Shown: piece by piece, positions 54,602-63,711 of the stretch
Position numbering within the stretch: the stretch's first letter is position 1
Layout: each line of letters begins with the position of its first letter
DNA from: Pseudomonas juntendi
GTDB taxonomy: Bacteria; Pseudomonadota; Gammaproteobacteria; Pseudomonadales; Pseudomonadaceae
Direction of reading: 5' to 3'
DNA length: 64,000 nt
Assembly: GCF_009932375.1 (NCBI RefSeq)
Contig: NZ_BLJG01000106.1
Span: forward strand, 1-64,000
Notes under the pieces: generated by a model
What the model was told of the DNA's origin: nothing
Databases searched by the model: none
The model's input: only the letters and a program-made list of their open reading frames with translations
Made by a program: the position numbers and the translations under genes

Positions 54602-54683
54602 AAGGCGCCAGGCAACCCCGCCCGATTCCCTCCACTCTTCGCCCTGCTGACGCTGACTTTCGGTCAACATCAGGAGTTTTTGC

Positions 54684-55550
54684 ATGTCGAATTTCCGTGG
54701 TATCTGGATCGCCCTCGTCACGCCCATGCGCGCGAATGAAATCGACTTCGCCGGGCTGGAAAAGCTGGTGAAGCGTTTGCTCGAAGAGGGCGTGGCCGGT
54801 TTTGTGGTGTGCGGTACTACGGGCGAGGCTGCGGCGCTGTCCAAGGCCGAGCAACTGGCGGTGCTGGATGCCGTGCTGGGCTGGGTTGAGCCGGGCAGGG
54901 TGGTGATGGGGTTGTCGGGTTACAACCTGGATGAACTGCTGGCCTTCCAGGCGCAGGTCCAGCAGCGGCCGCTGGGCGGGCTGCTGGTTCCCGCACCGTG
55001 TTATATCCGCCCTTCGCAAGCGGGTATCGAAGCCTTCTTCCACACCGTCGCCGATGCAGCCCGCGTGCCGGTGATCGTCTACGACATACCTTACCGTACC
55101 GGCGTACGCATCGAGCAGGAAACCCTGCGGCGTATCGTGCGCCACCCGCGCATTGCTGCGGTCAAGGACTGCAGTGGCGACCTGGAAACCACCCTGGCGC
55201 TGATCCAGGACGGTAACGCCCAAGTGCTGGCCGGTGAAGACCTGCAGATCTTCAACAACCTGTGCCTGGGGGGCGCGGGGGCCATTTCGGCTTCGGCGCA
55301 TGTGCGGGCGGACCTTTACGTGCGCATGCTGCGCCAGGTGGACGCAGGTGACTGGGCGGCCGCGCGCGGCACTTTCTACCAACTGCTGCCATGGCTGAAA
55401 ATGGCCTTTGCCGAGCCCAACCCGGCTGTGGTCAAGGCGGCATTGATGTTGCAGAACCTGATTGGCGATGAGGTGCGCGCCCCTATGCAGGCGTGCACGG
55501 CGGCGACCCGGGGCAAGCTGCAAGAGGTGCTGGCCGCACTCGGCGCCTGA
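54684..55550 (+). CDS. 4-hydroxy-tetrahydrodipicolinate synthase paralogue (DapA family)
   Basis: A 288-residue TIM-barrel aldolase of the DHDPS/NAL family. All E. coli DapA positions are kept at the same numbers: Thr44-Thr45 (GTTGE), Tyr107, Tyr133, Arg138 and Schiff-base Lys161 (VKDCSG). Arg138 is typical of true DHDPS, which condenses pyruvate with aspartate semialdehyde for lysine synthesis, but Pseudomonas has several paralogues with other roles. AGGAG is at 54671-54675. A LysR gene follows on the same strand. Confidence 0.85.
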   Translation: MSNFRGIWIALVTPMRANEIDFAGLEKLVKRLLEEGVAGFVVCGTTGEAAALSKAEQLAVLDAVLGWVEPGRVVMGLSGYNLDELLAFQAQVQQRPLGGLLVPAPCYIRPSQAGIEAFFHTVADAARVPVIVYDIPYRTGVRIEQETLRRIVRHPRIAAVKDCSGDLETTLALIQDGNAQVLAGEDLQIFNNLCLGGAGAISASAHVRADLYVRMLRQVDAGDWAAARGTFYQLLPWLKMAFAEPNPAVVKAALMLQNLIGDEVRAPMQACTAATRGKLQEVLAALGA

Positions 55551-55680
55551 GCCAGGGTATCTTCACGGGGGCACGGGGAGTAGCATCGGCCCCATGCGCC
55601 TTCACAGCGTCCAGGTTTTCGACCTGGAGGCAGTGCCAGAAGGCATCACGCCCCCTCGACCCGGTAGCCTTGCCACAGCC

Positions 55681-56574
55681 ATGCCAGACGGTTTCCCAGC
55701 GTTGCCCTCGCTTAACGCGCTACGTGTTTTTGAAGTGGTCGCCCGCCACCTGAACTTTCGGCTGGCGGCCGAGGAGCTGGGCGTGACCCAGGCCGCTGTT
55801 GCGCAACAGGTACGCGGGCTGGAAGCGAGCCTTGGCCTGCGCCTGTTCGAGCGCCTGCCCCGCGGCCTGGCGCTGACCGATGCGGGCCTGGGCTACAGCG
55901 CCAGCATCCGCAACGCCCTGGCCATGATCGATGAGGCCACGCGCCTGCTCCGGCCACAGGCTGCCCACCTGACGGTCAGCGTCACCCCGACCTTTGCCTC
56001 GAAATGGCTGATACCCCGGCTCGGCGCGTTTGCCCAGCGCCACCCCGACATCGATTTGCGGGTGTTGGCGACCGATCGGTTGTCGCACTTCGGCACTGAC
56101 AGCGTGGATGTTGCCGTGCGCTACGGCAACCCGGACGTCGGCGCGGGGCTGAACAGTGAACGTTTGATGGAGCAGCGGATTGTCGCGGTAGCCAGCCCGG
56201 CCCTGTTCAAGGGGGCCCACGCGCCCACTAGCTTCGCGCAATTGCAAGCGTTCGTCATGCTGCACGACGCCCACGATTTCTGGCCCAGGTTCCTGGCCGA
56301 GTTGTTCCCCCAGCACGGTCAACCCAGCGCCCGGAATCTGCGCTTCAACCAGACCTCGCTGGCTATCGACGCCGCCCTCAGCGGGCAGGGCATTGCCTTG
56401 GCCAGCCTGGCCTTTGTCAACGAGGACATCGCCGCTGGCAGGCTGAGCCAGGTGTTCGACCATGAATTGCGGCTCGACAAGTCGTTCTACCTGGTATGGC
56501 CACGCAAGCTGCAGCAACCCAAGGCGCTTGGTACCGTGCTGCAATGGCTCAAGGACCAGGCCGGCCCTCGCTGA
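55681..56574 (+). CDS. LysR-family regulator (GcvA/AmpR-like)
   Basis: A 297-residue LysR regulator of the GcvA group: HTH with LPSLNALRVFEVVARHLNF (about 7-26) and VTQAAVAQQVRGLEASLG, then the effector domain. The length from ATG 55681 fits family members; ATG 55594, with GGGGAG upstream, would add 29 residues that look non-domain. Located 130 bases after the dapA paralogue; it might regulate that gene or an unlinked one. Confidence 0.85.
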   Translation: MPDGFPALPSLNALRVFEVVARHLNFRLAAEELGVTQAAVAQQVRGLEASLGLRLFERLPRGLALTDAGLGYSASIRNALAMIDEATRLLRPQAAHLTVSVTPTFASKWLIPRLGAFAQRHPDIDLRVLATDRLSHFGTDSVDVAVRYGNPDVGAGLNSERLMEQRIVAVASPALFKGAHAPTSFAQLQAFVMLHDAHDFWPRFLAELFPQHGQPSARNLRFNQTSLAIDAALSGQGIALASLAFVNEDIAAGRLSQVFDHELRLDKSFYLVWPRKLQQPKALGTVLQWLKDQAGPR

Positions 56575-56584
56575 GCCTGTTCGG

Positions 56585-57454
56585 CTAGTGGGCGTACTTC
56601 CTTGCCCCGGCCACACACATCACCGCCCCCAGCGTGACCACCAGCATCATCCAGCTGACGTGTTCGTGCAGCAACAAGGCTGCCAGGCCAAGCCCCATGA
56701 AGGGTTGCAGCAGTTGCAGTTGGCCCACGGCCGCAATGCCACCCTGCACCAGCCCCCGGTACCAGAACACGAAGCCGATCAGCATGCTGAACAGGGACAC
56801 GTAGCCAAAGCTGAACCAGGCAGGGGCGCCTGCCCTGGCCAACACATCCGCGGTTGGCAGGTTGGCGATGGTCAGCAGCAGCATCAGCGGCAGCGCCACG
56901 ATCAAGGCCCAGCTGATCACCTGCCAGCCCCCCAGCCTTCTGGAAAGGCGCGCGCCCTCGGCATAACCCAACCCGCAAACCAGCACCGCCGCCAACATCA
57001 GCAGGTCACCGCTTGCCGACGCTTCGGCGCCATTGAGCAATGCGTAGCCTGCGACCAGCCCGGCACCTGCAAACGAGAACAGCCAGAACAACGGCCGCGG
57101 CCGCTCCCCGCCACGCAGTACGGCAAACCCGGCGGTGCACAGGGGTAAAAGCCCCACGAACACGATGGAGTGGGCAGAACTGATGTGCTGCAGGGCCAAT
57201 GCCGTCAGTAGCGGAAACCCGATCACCACGCCCAGTGCGGTCACGGCCAACGGCAGCAAGTCAGCGCGTTGCGGGCGAGGCTGCCTCAGCAAGATCAGTA
57301 CAAGCGCACCCAGCAGACCGGCGATGGACGCCCTGGCGCAGGTCAGGAAGGTGGGCTCGAAAGCTGCCACAGCCACCCGCGTTGCCGGTAACGAGCCAGC
57401 AAAGATGGCGACGCCGATAAACCCGTTGATCCACCCGCTTGTTGTTTTTTCCAT
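56585..57454 (-). CDS. EamA-family (DMT) transporter
   Basis: A 289-residue membrane protein with ten predicted helices and two EamA repeats, probably exporting an amino acid or related metabolite. The second repeat begins near SGDLLMLAAVLVCGLGYAEG. The second ATG (57454) is preferred, as AAGGG lies 7 bases upstream; ATG 57460 is too close to it. It is divergent from a MocR regulator; three direct repeats in between suggest that the MocR protein controls it. Confidence 0.85.
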   Translation of the reverse strand: MEKTTSGWINGFIGVAIFAGSLPATRVAVAAFEPTFLTCARASIAGLLGALVLILLRQPRPQRADLLPLAVTALGVVIGFPLLTALALQHISSAHSIVFVGLLPLCTAGFAVLRGGERPRPLFWLFSFAGAGLVAGYALLNGAEASASGDLLMLAAVLVCGLGYAEGARLSRRLGGWQVISWALIVALPLMLLLTIANLPTADVLARAGAPAWFSFGYVSLFSMLIGFVFWYRGLVQGGIAAVGQLQLLQPFMGLGLAALLLHEHVSWMMLVVTLGAVMCVAGARKYAH

Positions 57455-57480
57455 GGCCATACCCTTCGTTCATCCAGGCC

Positions 57481-57566
57481 CCAGTACAGCACCGACAACA
57501 CGAGGAAGGCCATGTACAATCCAGTACAGTTGAACCGAACTGTTATGCCTATGAAACCAGTACAGT
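57481..57566. promoter_or_regulatory. three CCAGTACAG direct repeats, MocR operator
   Basis: CCAGTACAG occurs at 57481-57489, 57521-57529 and 57557-57565, with the last two continuing in T. The first and second lie on either side of a promoter-like pair: CCGACA (57492-57497), 17 bases, TACAAT (57515-57520). MocR-type proteins such as GabR and PdxR bind direct repeats of this spacing class between divergent genes. Confidence 0.7.
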
Positions 57567-57576
57567 CGAGGGTGTG

Positions 57577-58959
57577 ATGAGCCGGAGCGGTACGCGGATT
57601 GATGCGGTGATGGGCGAAATAAAATCGCGGATAGCCTCGCGAACCTATACCCCTGGTGCCAGAATCCCCTCGGTGCGGGCCATGGCGCGGGCCCTGCAGG
57701 TGTCGGTGTCTACCGTGCTGGAAGCCTATGAACGGTTGATGGCCGAGGGGCTGCTCAATTCTCGCCCGGGCTCCGGCTTTTACGTCGCCGGGCCGGTCGC
57801 GCCATTGGTGCTGACCGAACTGGCGCCCAGGCTCGACCGGGAAGTGGACCCGTTATGGATCTCGCGCCAGTCCTTGGAAACTGCCAGCGACGCGATGAAA
57901 CCGGGGTGTGGCTGGCTGCCTGCCGCCTGGATGTACGAGGCGGGCATGCGCAAAGCGTTGCGCACCCTGGCGCGTTCCGACACCGTGAAGCTGACCGACT
58001 ACGCCTCACCGCTTGGGCATCCGCCGCTCAGGCAGTTCTTGTCGCGGCGTTTGGCGGGGACCGGGATCGAAGCCCCGGCAGACCACATCATGCTCACCGA
58101 GTCCGGCACCCATGCCATTGACCTGATTTGCCGCTTTCTGCTGCAGTCTGGTGACACGGTGCTGGTCGACGACCCGTGCTATTTCAATTTCCACGCCCTG
58201 CTCAAGGCGCACAGGGTGAACATCGTCAGTGTGCCCTACACGCCGGCAGGCCCGGACATCGAGGCGTTCGGTGCTGCCTTGCGTGAGCATGCGCCACGGT
58301 TGTACATCACCAATGCCGGCATTCACAACCCGACCGGCGCCAGCCTGTCGCCGGTCACGGCACACCGGCTGCTGAAGTTGGCCGACAGCTCCAGCCTGGT
58401 GATCGTGGAGGACGAGATTTTCGCGGATTTCGAGGCCACACCGGCGCCTCGCCTGGCGGCCTTCGACGGGCTTTCGCGGGTCATCCAGATCGGCAGCTTT
58501 TCCAAGACCATCTCCGCCTCCATTCGTTGCGGCTACATTGCTGCGCGTGGTGAATGGATCGAGAGCTTGGTCGATCTGAAGATTGCCACCACCTTCGGCG
58601 GTGGCCGCCTTGGTGCAGACATCATTTACCAGGCCATTACCGACAGTGGCTACCGCAAACACATGGAGGGTGTTCGCCAGCGCCTGGCCCAGGCAATGAC
58701 CACAACGGTCGCCAGGCTGCGCGCCCTGGGCATCGAGCCTTGGATAACGCCCCAGGCAGGCATGTACGTGTGGTGCCAGTTGCCCCACGGTAAAGATGCC
58801 GCCACGCTGGCCAAGGCCTGCTTGAGCGAAGGCGTGGTGCTGGCCCCTGGCAATGCATTCAGCCAAGCCGGTACTGCCGGTGATTTCCTGCGTTTCAACG
58901 TGGCCCAATGTGCAGATGACAGAATCTGGGAAGTGTTGGCGCGGGCGTTGCGCGGTTGA
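57577..58959 (+). CDS. MocR/GabR-family regulator with aminotransferase domain
   Basis: A 460-residue protein: GntR-type winged HTH (about 3-70; IPSVRAMARALQVSVSTVLEAYERL is cut here to the family's core) and a fold-type I aminotransferase domain with the PLP-lysine motif GSFSKTISAS (about 305-315). It probably binds PLP and an amino compound and controls the divergent EamA exporter and itself. ATG 57577 follows GAGGG at short spacing (57568-57572). The frame is open further upstream, but only with unlikely starts. Confidence 0.85.
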   Translation: MSRSGTRIDAVMGEIKSRIASRTYTPGARIPSVRAMARALQVSVSTVLEAYERLMAEGLLNSRPGSGFYVAGPVAPLVLTELAPRLDREVDPLWISRQSLETASDAMKPGCGWLPAAWMYEAGMRKALRTLARSDTVKLTDYASPLGHPPLRQFLSRRLAGTGIEAPADHIMLTESGTHAIDLICRFLLQSGDTVLVDDPCYFNFHALLKAHRVNIVSVPYTPAGPDIEAFGAALREHAPRLYITNAGIHNPTGASLSPVTAHRLLKLADSSSLVIVEDEIFADFEATPAPRLAAFDGLSRVIQIGSFSKTISASIRCGYIAARGEWIESLVDLKIATTFGGGRLGADIIYQAITDSGYRKHMEGVRQRLAQAMTTTVARLRALGIEPWITPQAGMYVWCQLPHGKDAATLAKACLSEGVVLAPGNAFSQAGTAGDFLRFNVAQCADDRIWEVLARALRG

Positions 58960-59102
58960 GAGGTCTAGGGCCCGGCGCCATCCCGTTGCCCGGCCGGGCG
59001 GTGACCCGTAAGGTTCAGTGGCATCTGCTTCAGCAGGTGGCAATGCCAGGTTCATGCTGTGGCGTTCGGATTTTGGATTATCGTTTGGCGCAATCGCCAG
59101 TC

Positions 59103-60329
59103 ATGGATCAAACGAATATGAGCGATACCCCCCAGGCCGGCCGTAGTTACTGGGCAGTTTTCCTGATTTTTTTGCGATTGGGCCTGACTTCGTTTGGCGG
59201 CCCCATCGCACACTTGGCTTATTTCCGGGATGAATTCGTTGTGCGTCGACAGTGGCTAAGCGCGCGCAGTTATGCGGATTTGGTCGCCCTTTGCCAGTTT
59301 CTGCCCGGGCCTGCAAGCAGTCAGGTCGGCATCGCGCTTGGGCTGAGCCGCTTGGGCTATGGCGGTGCACTGGTTGCCTGGCTGGGCTTCACCCTACCAT
59401 CGGCGATTGCCTTGATCCTCTTCGCTCAGGGCCTGGCCTGCTATGGCGATGCGGTGCCCACTGGCGTGTTGCACGGTTTGAAGGTGGTGGCGGTGGCGGT
59501 AGTCGCACAGGCGGTATGGGGTATGGCGCGTAATGCGTGCACCGATGCACCGCGCATGGCCATCATGGCGGCAGCGACCTGTTTCGTGCTGCTGCTGCCT
59601 TCGGCCTTAGGGCAAGTGGGCGTCATTGGCGTTGCCGCACTCATCGGTCTATTGCTGTTCAAGCCCCAGCCGGGGGCATGCCATGATTCACTGCCCATCA
59701 GCATTCGCCGTCGCGCAGGCTTATGTTGGCTGGCCTTGTTCTTGACCTTGCTGCTGGGGCTGCCGCTGCTGGCAACGTTATTCCCCGGCCAGACGCTGTC
59801 GATGCTGGACGCGTTCTACCGTTCCGGCTCGCTGGTCTTCGGTGGCGGGCATGTGGTGCTGCCGCTATTGGAGGCGCAAGTCGTGCCATCTGGGTGGGTC
59901 GACAAAGACGCATTCCTGGCTGGCTATGGCGCGGCTCAAGCCGTCCCAGGGCCGCTTTTCACCTTCGCAGCCTACCTCGGCGCCTCAATGAACCAGGCGC
60001 CCAGCGGCTGGCTGGGGGGCCTGATCTGCCTGGTGGCGATTTTCGCGCCTGCGTTCCTGCTGGTTGTGGGTGTTTTGCCGTTCTGGCAGCGGCTGCTGCG
60101 TAACAGCCGCACCCAAGCGGCACTGCTGGGCATCAATGCGGCAGTGGTGGGGTTATTGCTTGCCGCCTTGTATCAGCCCGTATGGACGAGTGCGATTCGC
60201 GCCCCACATGACGTTGGCCTGGCCCTTCTGGCGCTGGTTGCCTTGATGTTCTGGAAATTGCCGCCGTGGCTGGTTGTACTCTGCAGCGGCGGCCTGGGCT
60301 GGCTGTTGGATATCGCCCTGACAGGCTAA
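59103..60329 (+). CDS. chrA: chromate transporter ChrA (two-domain CHR family)
   Basis: A 408-residue membrane protein with two CHR domains. Each has the conserved starts: LRLGLTSFGGPIAHLAYFRDE with FLPGPASSQVG in the first half, and SGSLVFGGGHVVLPLLE with GYGAAQAVPGPLFT in the second. ChrA proteins export chromate, giving resistance, though many chromosomal copies have no tested substrate. The start is ATG 59103; ATG 59118 in frame is also possible and neither has a clear ribosome site. Confidence 0.88.
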   Translation: MDQTNMSDTPQAGRSYWAVFLIFLRLGLTSFGGPIAHLAYFRDEFVVRRQWLSARSYADLVALCQFLPGPASSQVGIALGLSRLGYGGALVAWLGFTLPSAIALILFAQGLACYGDAVPTGVLHGLKVVAVAVVAQAVWGMARNACTDAPRMAIMAAATCFVLLLPSALGQVGVIGVAALIGLLLFKPQPGACHDSLPISIRRRAGLCWLALFLTLLLGLPLLATLFPGQTLSMLDAFYRSGSLVFGGGHVVLPLLEAQVVPSGWVDKDAFLAGYGAAQAVPGPLFTFAAYLGASMNQAPSGWLGGLICLVAIFAPAFLLVVGVLPFWQRLLRNSRTQAALLGINAAVVGLLLAALYQPVWTSAIRAPHDVGLALLALVALMFWKLPPWLVVLCSGGLGWLLDIALTG

Positions 60330-60418
60330 TTACCGATGTCTGCAATCGCGGGGTGGATTGCCCGGAGCGTTGCGTCACTGCCATCGCAGCCCTGAAAACA
60401 TAAATCACCGAAAGGTGC

Positions 60419-60447
60419 TTGACCGGAGAGAACGATCGTTCTACATT
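60419..60447 (+). promoter_or_regulatory. TetR promoter with palindromic operator in the spacer
   Basis: TTGACC (60419-60424), 17 bases, TACATT (60442-60447). The perfect 14-bp palindrome AGAACGATCGTTCT (60429-60442) fills the spacer, so a bound repressor would block RNA polymerase. The start point should fall at about 60453-60454, on the ATG itself. Confidence 0.75.
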
Positions 60448-60453
60448 CGCCCC

Positions 60454-61023
60454 ATGAGCAGACCAACGATAGATCACAGAGACCAGATCCTGGCCACCGC
60501 CGAGAAACTCATCTACGAAAACGGGATTCATGCCACGGGTATGGATTTACTGGTGAAAACTTCAGGCGTGTCGAGAAAGGGCATCTACAACCACTTCGCT
60601 ACCAAAGATGATATTGCCGCTGCGGCCTTGGGGGCCCGCGACGTACGCTGGATGCAGTGGTTCAGGACTGAATGCGATAAAGCAGCCACGCCATACGCTC
60701 GCATACTGAACATGTTCACTGTGTTGAAAGGCTGGTTCGAGTCGGATGGTTTTCGCGGTTGTGCATTCATCAACACGGCAGGCGAGGTCGGGGACCCTGA
60801 AGATCCCATTCGCCAGATCGCCAAGTTGCACAAGCAGAAACTCTTGGACTACACGCTTGAACTGGCTGAGCAATTGAATGTTCGGCACCCGCCGGTCTTG
60901 GCCCGGCAGTTGTTTGTCCTGATCGAAGGCGCGATCACCATGGCGCGTGTCATGGGGGATTATCACGCTGCTGATGATGCCAAGGAAGTTGCGCAACTTT
61001 TGCTGAAAGAGTTTGCGCCCTGA
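60454..61023 (+). CDS. TetR-family transcriptional regulator
   Basis: A 189-residue TetR protein: HTH about 10-55 (ILATAEKLIYENGIHATGMD and TSGVSRKGIYNHFATKDD) and a helical ligand-binding domain. A promoter with a palindrome in its spacer lies just before the ATG and no Shine-Dalgarno sequence is present, so translation is probably from a leaderless mRNA. It is followed after 60 bases by the NTF2-like gene, with which it may form an operon under its own control. Confidence 0.88.
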   Translation: MSRPTIDHRDQILATAEKLIYENGIHATGMDLLVKTSGVSRKGIYNHFATKDDIAAAALGARDVRWMQWFRTECDKAATPYARILNMFTVLKGWFESDGFRGCAFINTAGEVGDPEDPIRQIAKLHKQKLLDYTLELAEQLNVRHPPVLARQLFVLIEGAITMARVMGDYHAADDAKEVAQLLLKEFAP

Positions 61024-61083
61024 CGTTTGAATGCCTGAAGTTGTAATCACACTTTGCTGCCCAACTCGACTGGAGTCATTACC

Positions 61084-61560
61084 ATGTCCAACGCCCAAAC
61101 TCGCCCGCCACTTCCACCTTTTACCCGTGAAACAGCCATCGAGAAAGTTCGACTTGCTGAAGATGGCTGGAACAGCCGCGACGCGGAAAAAGTCTCGCAC
61201 GCCTATACGCTGGATACCCAATGGCGTAACCGCGTTGAGTTCGCCACCAACCGCGAAGAAGCGAAAGGTTTCCTGACCCGCAAGTGGAAAAAAGAGCTGG
61301 ATTACCGCCTGATCAAAGAGCTCTGGGCGTTTACCGATAACCGCATCGCCGTGCGTTACGCTTACGAGTGGCATGATGATTCCGGTAACTGGTTTCGCTC
61401 CTACGGTAATGAGAACTGGGAATTCGAAGCGGATGGCCTGATGCACCGTCGCTTCGCCTGCGTTAACGATATGCCTATCAAGGAAAGCGAGCGCAAGTTC
61501 CACTGGCCGTTGGGCCGCCGTCCGGATGACCACCCTGGGCTGAGCGAGCTCGGGCTGTAA
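61084..61560 (+). CDS. DUF1348/NTF2-like protein
   Basis: A 158-residue protein of the DUF1348 family (SnoaL/NTF2-like fold). Typical features are [33 protein letters not shown] and [18 protein letters not shown] at the end, the last two segments being strongly conserved. No biochemical role is established. The gene lies 60 bases after tetR and is likely repressed by it. Confidence 0.88.
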   Translation: MSNAQTRPPLPPFTRETAIEKVRLAEDGWNSRDAEKVSHAYTLDTQWRNRVEFATNREEAKGFLTRKWKKELDYRLIKELWAFTDNRIAVRYAYEWHDDSGNWFRSYGNENWEFEADGLMHRRFACVNDMPIKESERKFHWPLGRRPDDHPGLSELGL

Positions 61561-61615
61561 GTGATCTTCCGCCTGAGCGTCTTCGTTGGCGAGCTAGCCC
61601 TGCCTACAGAACGCA

Positions 61616-63106
61616 TCAGGGCTCACGGTTGTTTGCCAGAAGATTTGCAGCCGGTGCGAGGGGCCGCGGCGAGTGGCTGAGCTTCTCGCTGATCAATGCG
61701 CCGAGCTGCTCAGCCTGGGCAGCGCTGGCGCAATTGGTGAAGCTCAGCAGCAGCCCTGAACGGCGGGGAAGCGCCAGATGCCAGCGCGACAGGGCCTGTA
61801 CCGCGATCCCCTTGGCCAGCAATTGCTCCGCCAGGAACGTGTCGCTTACCCCCTGCGGCAGGCGCAGCAGCAAATGCATGCCGCCTGGGGACCGCTCGAC
61901 ATGCCAACCTTTGGGCAAGCTCCGCTCCAGTGCGCCGAGGGTCAAGGCCCGGCGTTCGTTGTAGAGCCGGCGCATGCGTTGGATATGACGGGTGAAATGG
62001 CCCTCGGCAATGAACTGCGCCACCAAGGCCTGGGTCATCGAGGGTGAACCGCCGGAAAACAGTGCGTGGGCGACCCGCTCGAACGCTGCAACCTGAGCCA
62101 GTGGCACCGCCAGGTAGGCCAGGCGGATACCGGGGAACAGCATTTTGCTGAAGGTGCCCGCATACAGCACCCGCCCATTGCGATCCAGGCTGGCAAGCGG
62201 CGGGAGCGGGCGGCTGACATAGCGGTACTCGCTGTCGTAGTCGTCCTCCACGATCCAGGCCCCGGTGCTGGCGGCCCAGTCCAGCAGTAGTTGCCGTCGC
62301 GGCAGCGACAAGGCCATGGACAGGGGGCTCTGATGGCCCGGTGTGACCATGGCGACCTGCGCCGCCCTGGCGTTGGCGATAGCCTGCTCGACATTCATGC
62401 CCTCGGCATCCACTGCCACCCCCTCCAGTTCAAGCCCGAATTGGCGCAGTACCTGGCGCGTGACCGGATAACCCGGGTCTTCAACCCAGGCGCGCTCGCC
62501 GTTGCGCAACAACGTCTGCGCTACCAGCGACAGGCTGCTGCGCCAACCGCTGGTGATGAACACCTGCTGGGCCGTGCAAGCGATGCCCCGTGACATCTGC
62601 AGGTACGAGGCAATCGCGCTGCGCAGTGCTGGCAGCCCAAGGGGCGGCGGGTAGTCCAGGTCACCCGGCTGCATCCCGCGCAGGTAGCGAGCACCCAGGC
62701 GCGCCCAGATCTTGCGCGGGAAGGCATCCATCGCCGGCAAACCCATTTGAAATGGCAAAAGCTGTGGCGGGCGCCGCAGGGCGTCCGGGTCCTCGGGACC
62801 ATCACTGGCCGGGGGCTGCGCTGTCGCCGCGGCTGCGGGCGGGCGCAGCTCAGGGTTGACCACGGTGCCTTTCTGCTTCAGGGCCAGCAGGTAGCCCTCA
62901 CTGGTGAGCAACGAATAGGCAAGCTCGACGGTGCCACGGGCCACCCCCAGCTCCTTGGCCATGGCCCGCGCAGACGGCAAGCGGTCACCCGGCGCCAAGG
63001 TGCCTGCTGCTATCGCGGCGAGCACACGGTTGTAGAGTTGCCGGTAGAGCGGCGCGGCGGAGCGCTCATCGAGCGGTGCGAAGGATCGGGAAGAAAACGT
63101 CATCAT
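61616..63106 (-). CDS. MocR/PdxR-family regulator with aminotransferase domain
   Basis: A 496-residue protein: GntR HTH (about 15-85; LPSARAMAKELGVARGTVELA) and a fold-type I aminotransferase domain with AGTFSKMLFPGIRLAY around the PLP-lysine. Such proteins sense PLP or an amino-acid derivative. It is divergent from the GNAT gene; similar short repeats lie between the two. It is not closely alike to the MocR protein at 57577. Either ATG 63106 or ATG 63103 may be used. Confidence 0.87.
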   Translation of the reverse strand: MMTFSSRSFAPLDERSAAPLYRQLYNRVLAAIAAGTLAPGDRLPSARAMAKELGVARGTVELAYSLLTSEGYLLALKQKGTVVNPELRPPAAAATAQPPASDGPEDPDALRRPPQLLPFQMGLPAMDAFPRKIWARLGARYLRGMQPGDLDYPPPLGLPALRSAIASYLQMSRGIACTAQQVFITSGWRSSLSLVAQTLLRNGERAWVEDPGYPVTRQVLRQFGLELEGVAVDAEGMNVEQAIANARAAQVAMVTPGHQSPLSMALSLPRRQLLLDWAASTGAWIVEDDYDSEYRYVSRPLPPLASLDRNGRVLYAGTFSKMLFPGIRLAYLAVPLAQVAAFERVAHALFSGGSPSMTQALVAQFIAEGHFTRHIQRMRRLYNERRALTLGALERSLPKGWHVERSPGGMHLLLRLPQGVSDTFLAEQLLAKGIAVQALSRWHLALPRRSGLLLSFTNCASAAQAEQLGALISEKLSHSPRPLAPAANLLANNREP

Positions 63107-63110
63107 GGCC

Positions 63111-63161
63111 TAGTTCATATACCCTTTCTTGGCTCATTCAAATGGGTTGAACGTGGTTCAT
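63111..63161. promoter_or_regulatory. repeated (G/T)(T/C)TCAT motifs between MocR and GNAT genes
   Basis: TAGTTCAT (63111-63118), TGGCTCAT (63130-63137) and TGGTTCAT (63154-63161) are same-strand copies in the 91-base divergent gap. This could be a MocR operator. The motif is short and the spacing (19 and 24) irregular, so the support is weak. Confidence 0.35.
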
Positions 63162-63197
63162 CATAGCCCCGTCACCCATCGAACGAGCTTTGCCACC

Positions 63198-63680
63198 ATG
63201 ACGTTCACCCCGACCCCCTCAGTACTGCGCGAGCCTGACCTGGCTGATTCGGACCTGCGCCATCTGGACGGCGAGAGTGACCTGCATCTCGCGTTCCCGG
63301 TCATGCAGCAACTGCGCTCGCACCTGGCTGGCGAGGCCGACTTCATCGGCCGCGTCCAGCGTATGCGCGCTGAAGGCTATCGGCTGCTCGGGGGCTTCGG
63401 CTCAGGCCAGCTTGTGGCGCTGGCAGGTTACCGCCTTCAGGAAAACCTGGTCTACGGGCGGTTCCTGTATGTGGACGACCTGGTCACCGCCGAAACGCAG
63501 CGTGGCCAGCAGTGGGGCGCACGATTGCTGGCTGCCTTGCAGCGGTTGGCCCAGGCCACGGGGTGTGCGCGCCTTGTGCTCGATACCGGGTTGGCCAACA
63601 CCCGCGCGCAACACTTCTATTCCCGTGAAGGCCTGCACAACAGTGCCACGCGCTTCCAAAAACAGTTCGCTGCGCCTTGA
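63198..63680 (+). CDS. GNAT-family N-acetyltransferase
   Basis: A 160-residue GNAT protein. The acetyl-CoA loop is R-G-Q-Q-W-G-A (about 107-113), followed by LLAALQRLAQATGCARLVLDT and the typical late ANTRAQHFYSREGL. It transfers acetyl to an unknown small molecule or protein. ATG 63198 follows weak ribosome-site sequence. It is probably controlled by the divergent MocR regulator. Confidence 0.85.
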   Translation: MTFTPTPSVLREPDLADSDLRHLDGESDLHLAFPVMQQLRSHLAGEADFIGRVQRMRAEGYRLLGGFGSGQLVALAGYRLQENLVYGRFLYVDDLVTAETQRGQQWGARLLAALQRLAQATGCARLVLDTGLANTRAQHFYSREGLHNSATRFQKQFAAP

Positions 63681-63711
63681 GCGGCAGCACGTCTCTCATC
63701 GAGGTAACTTC

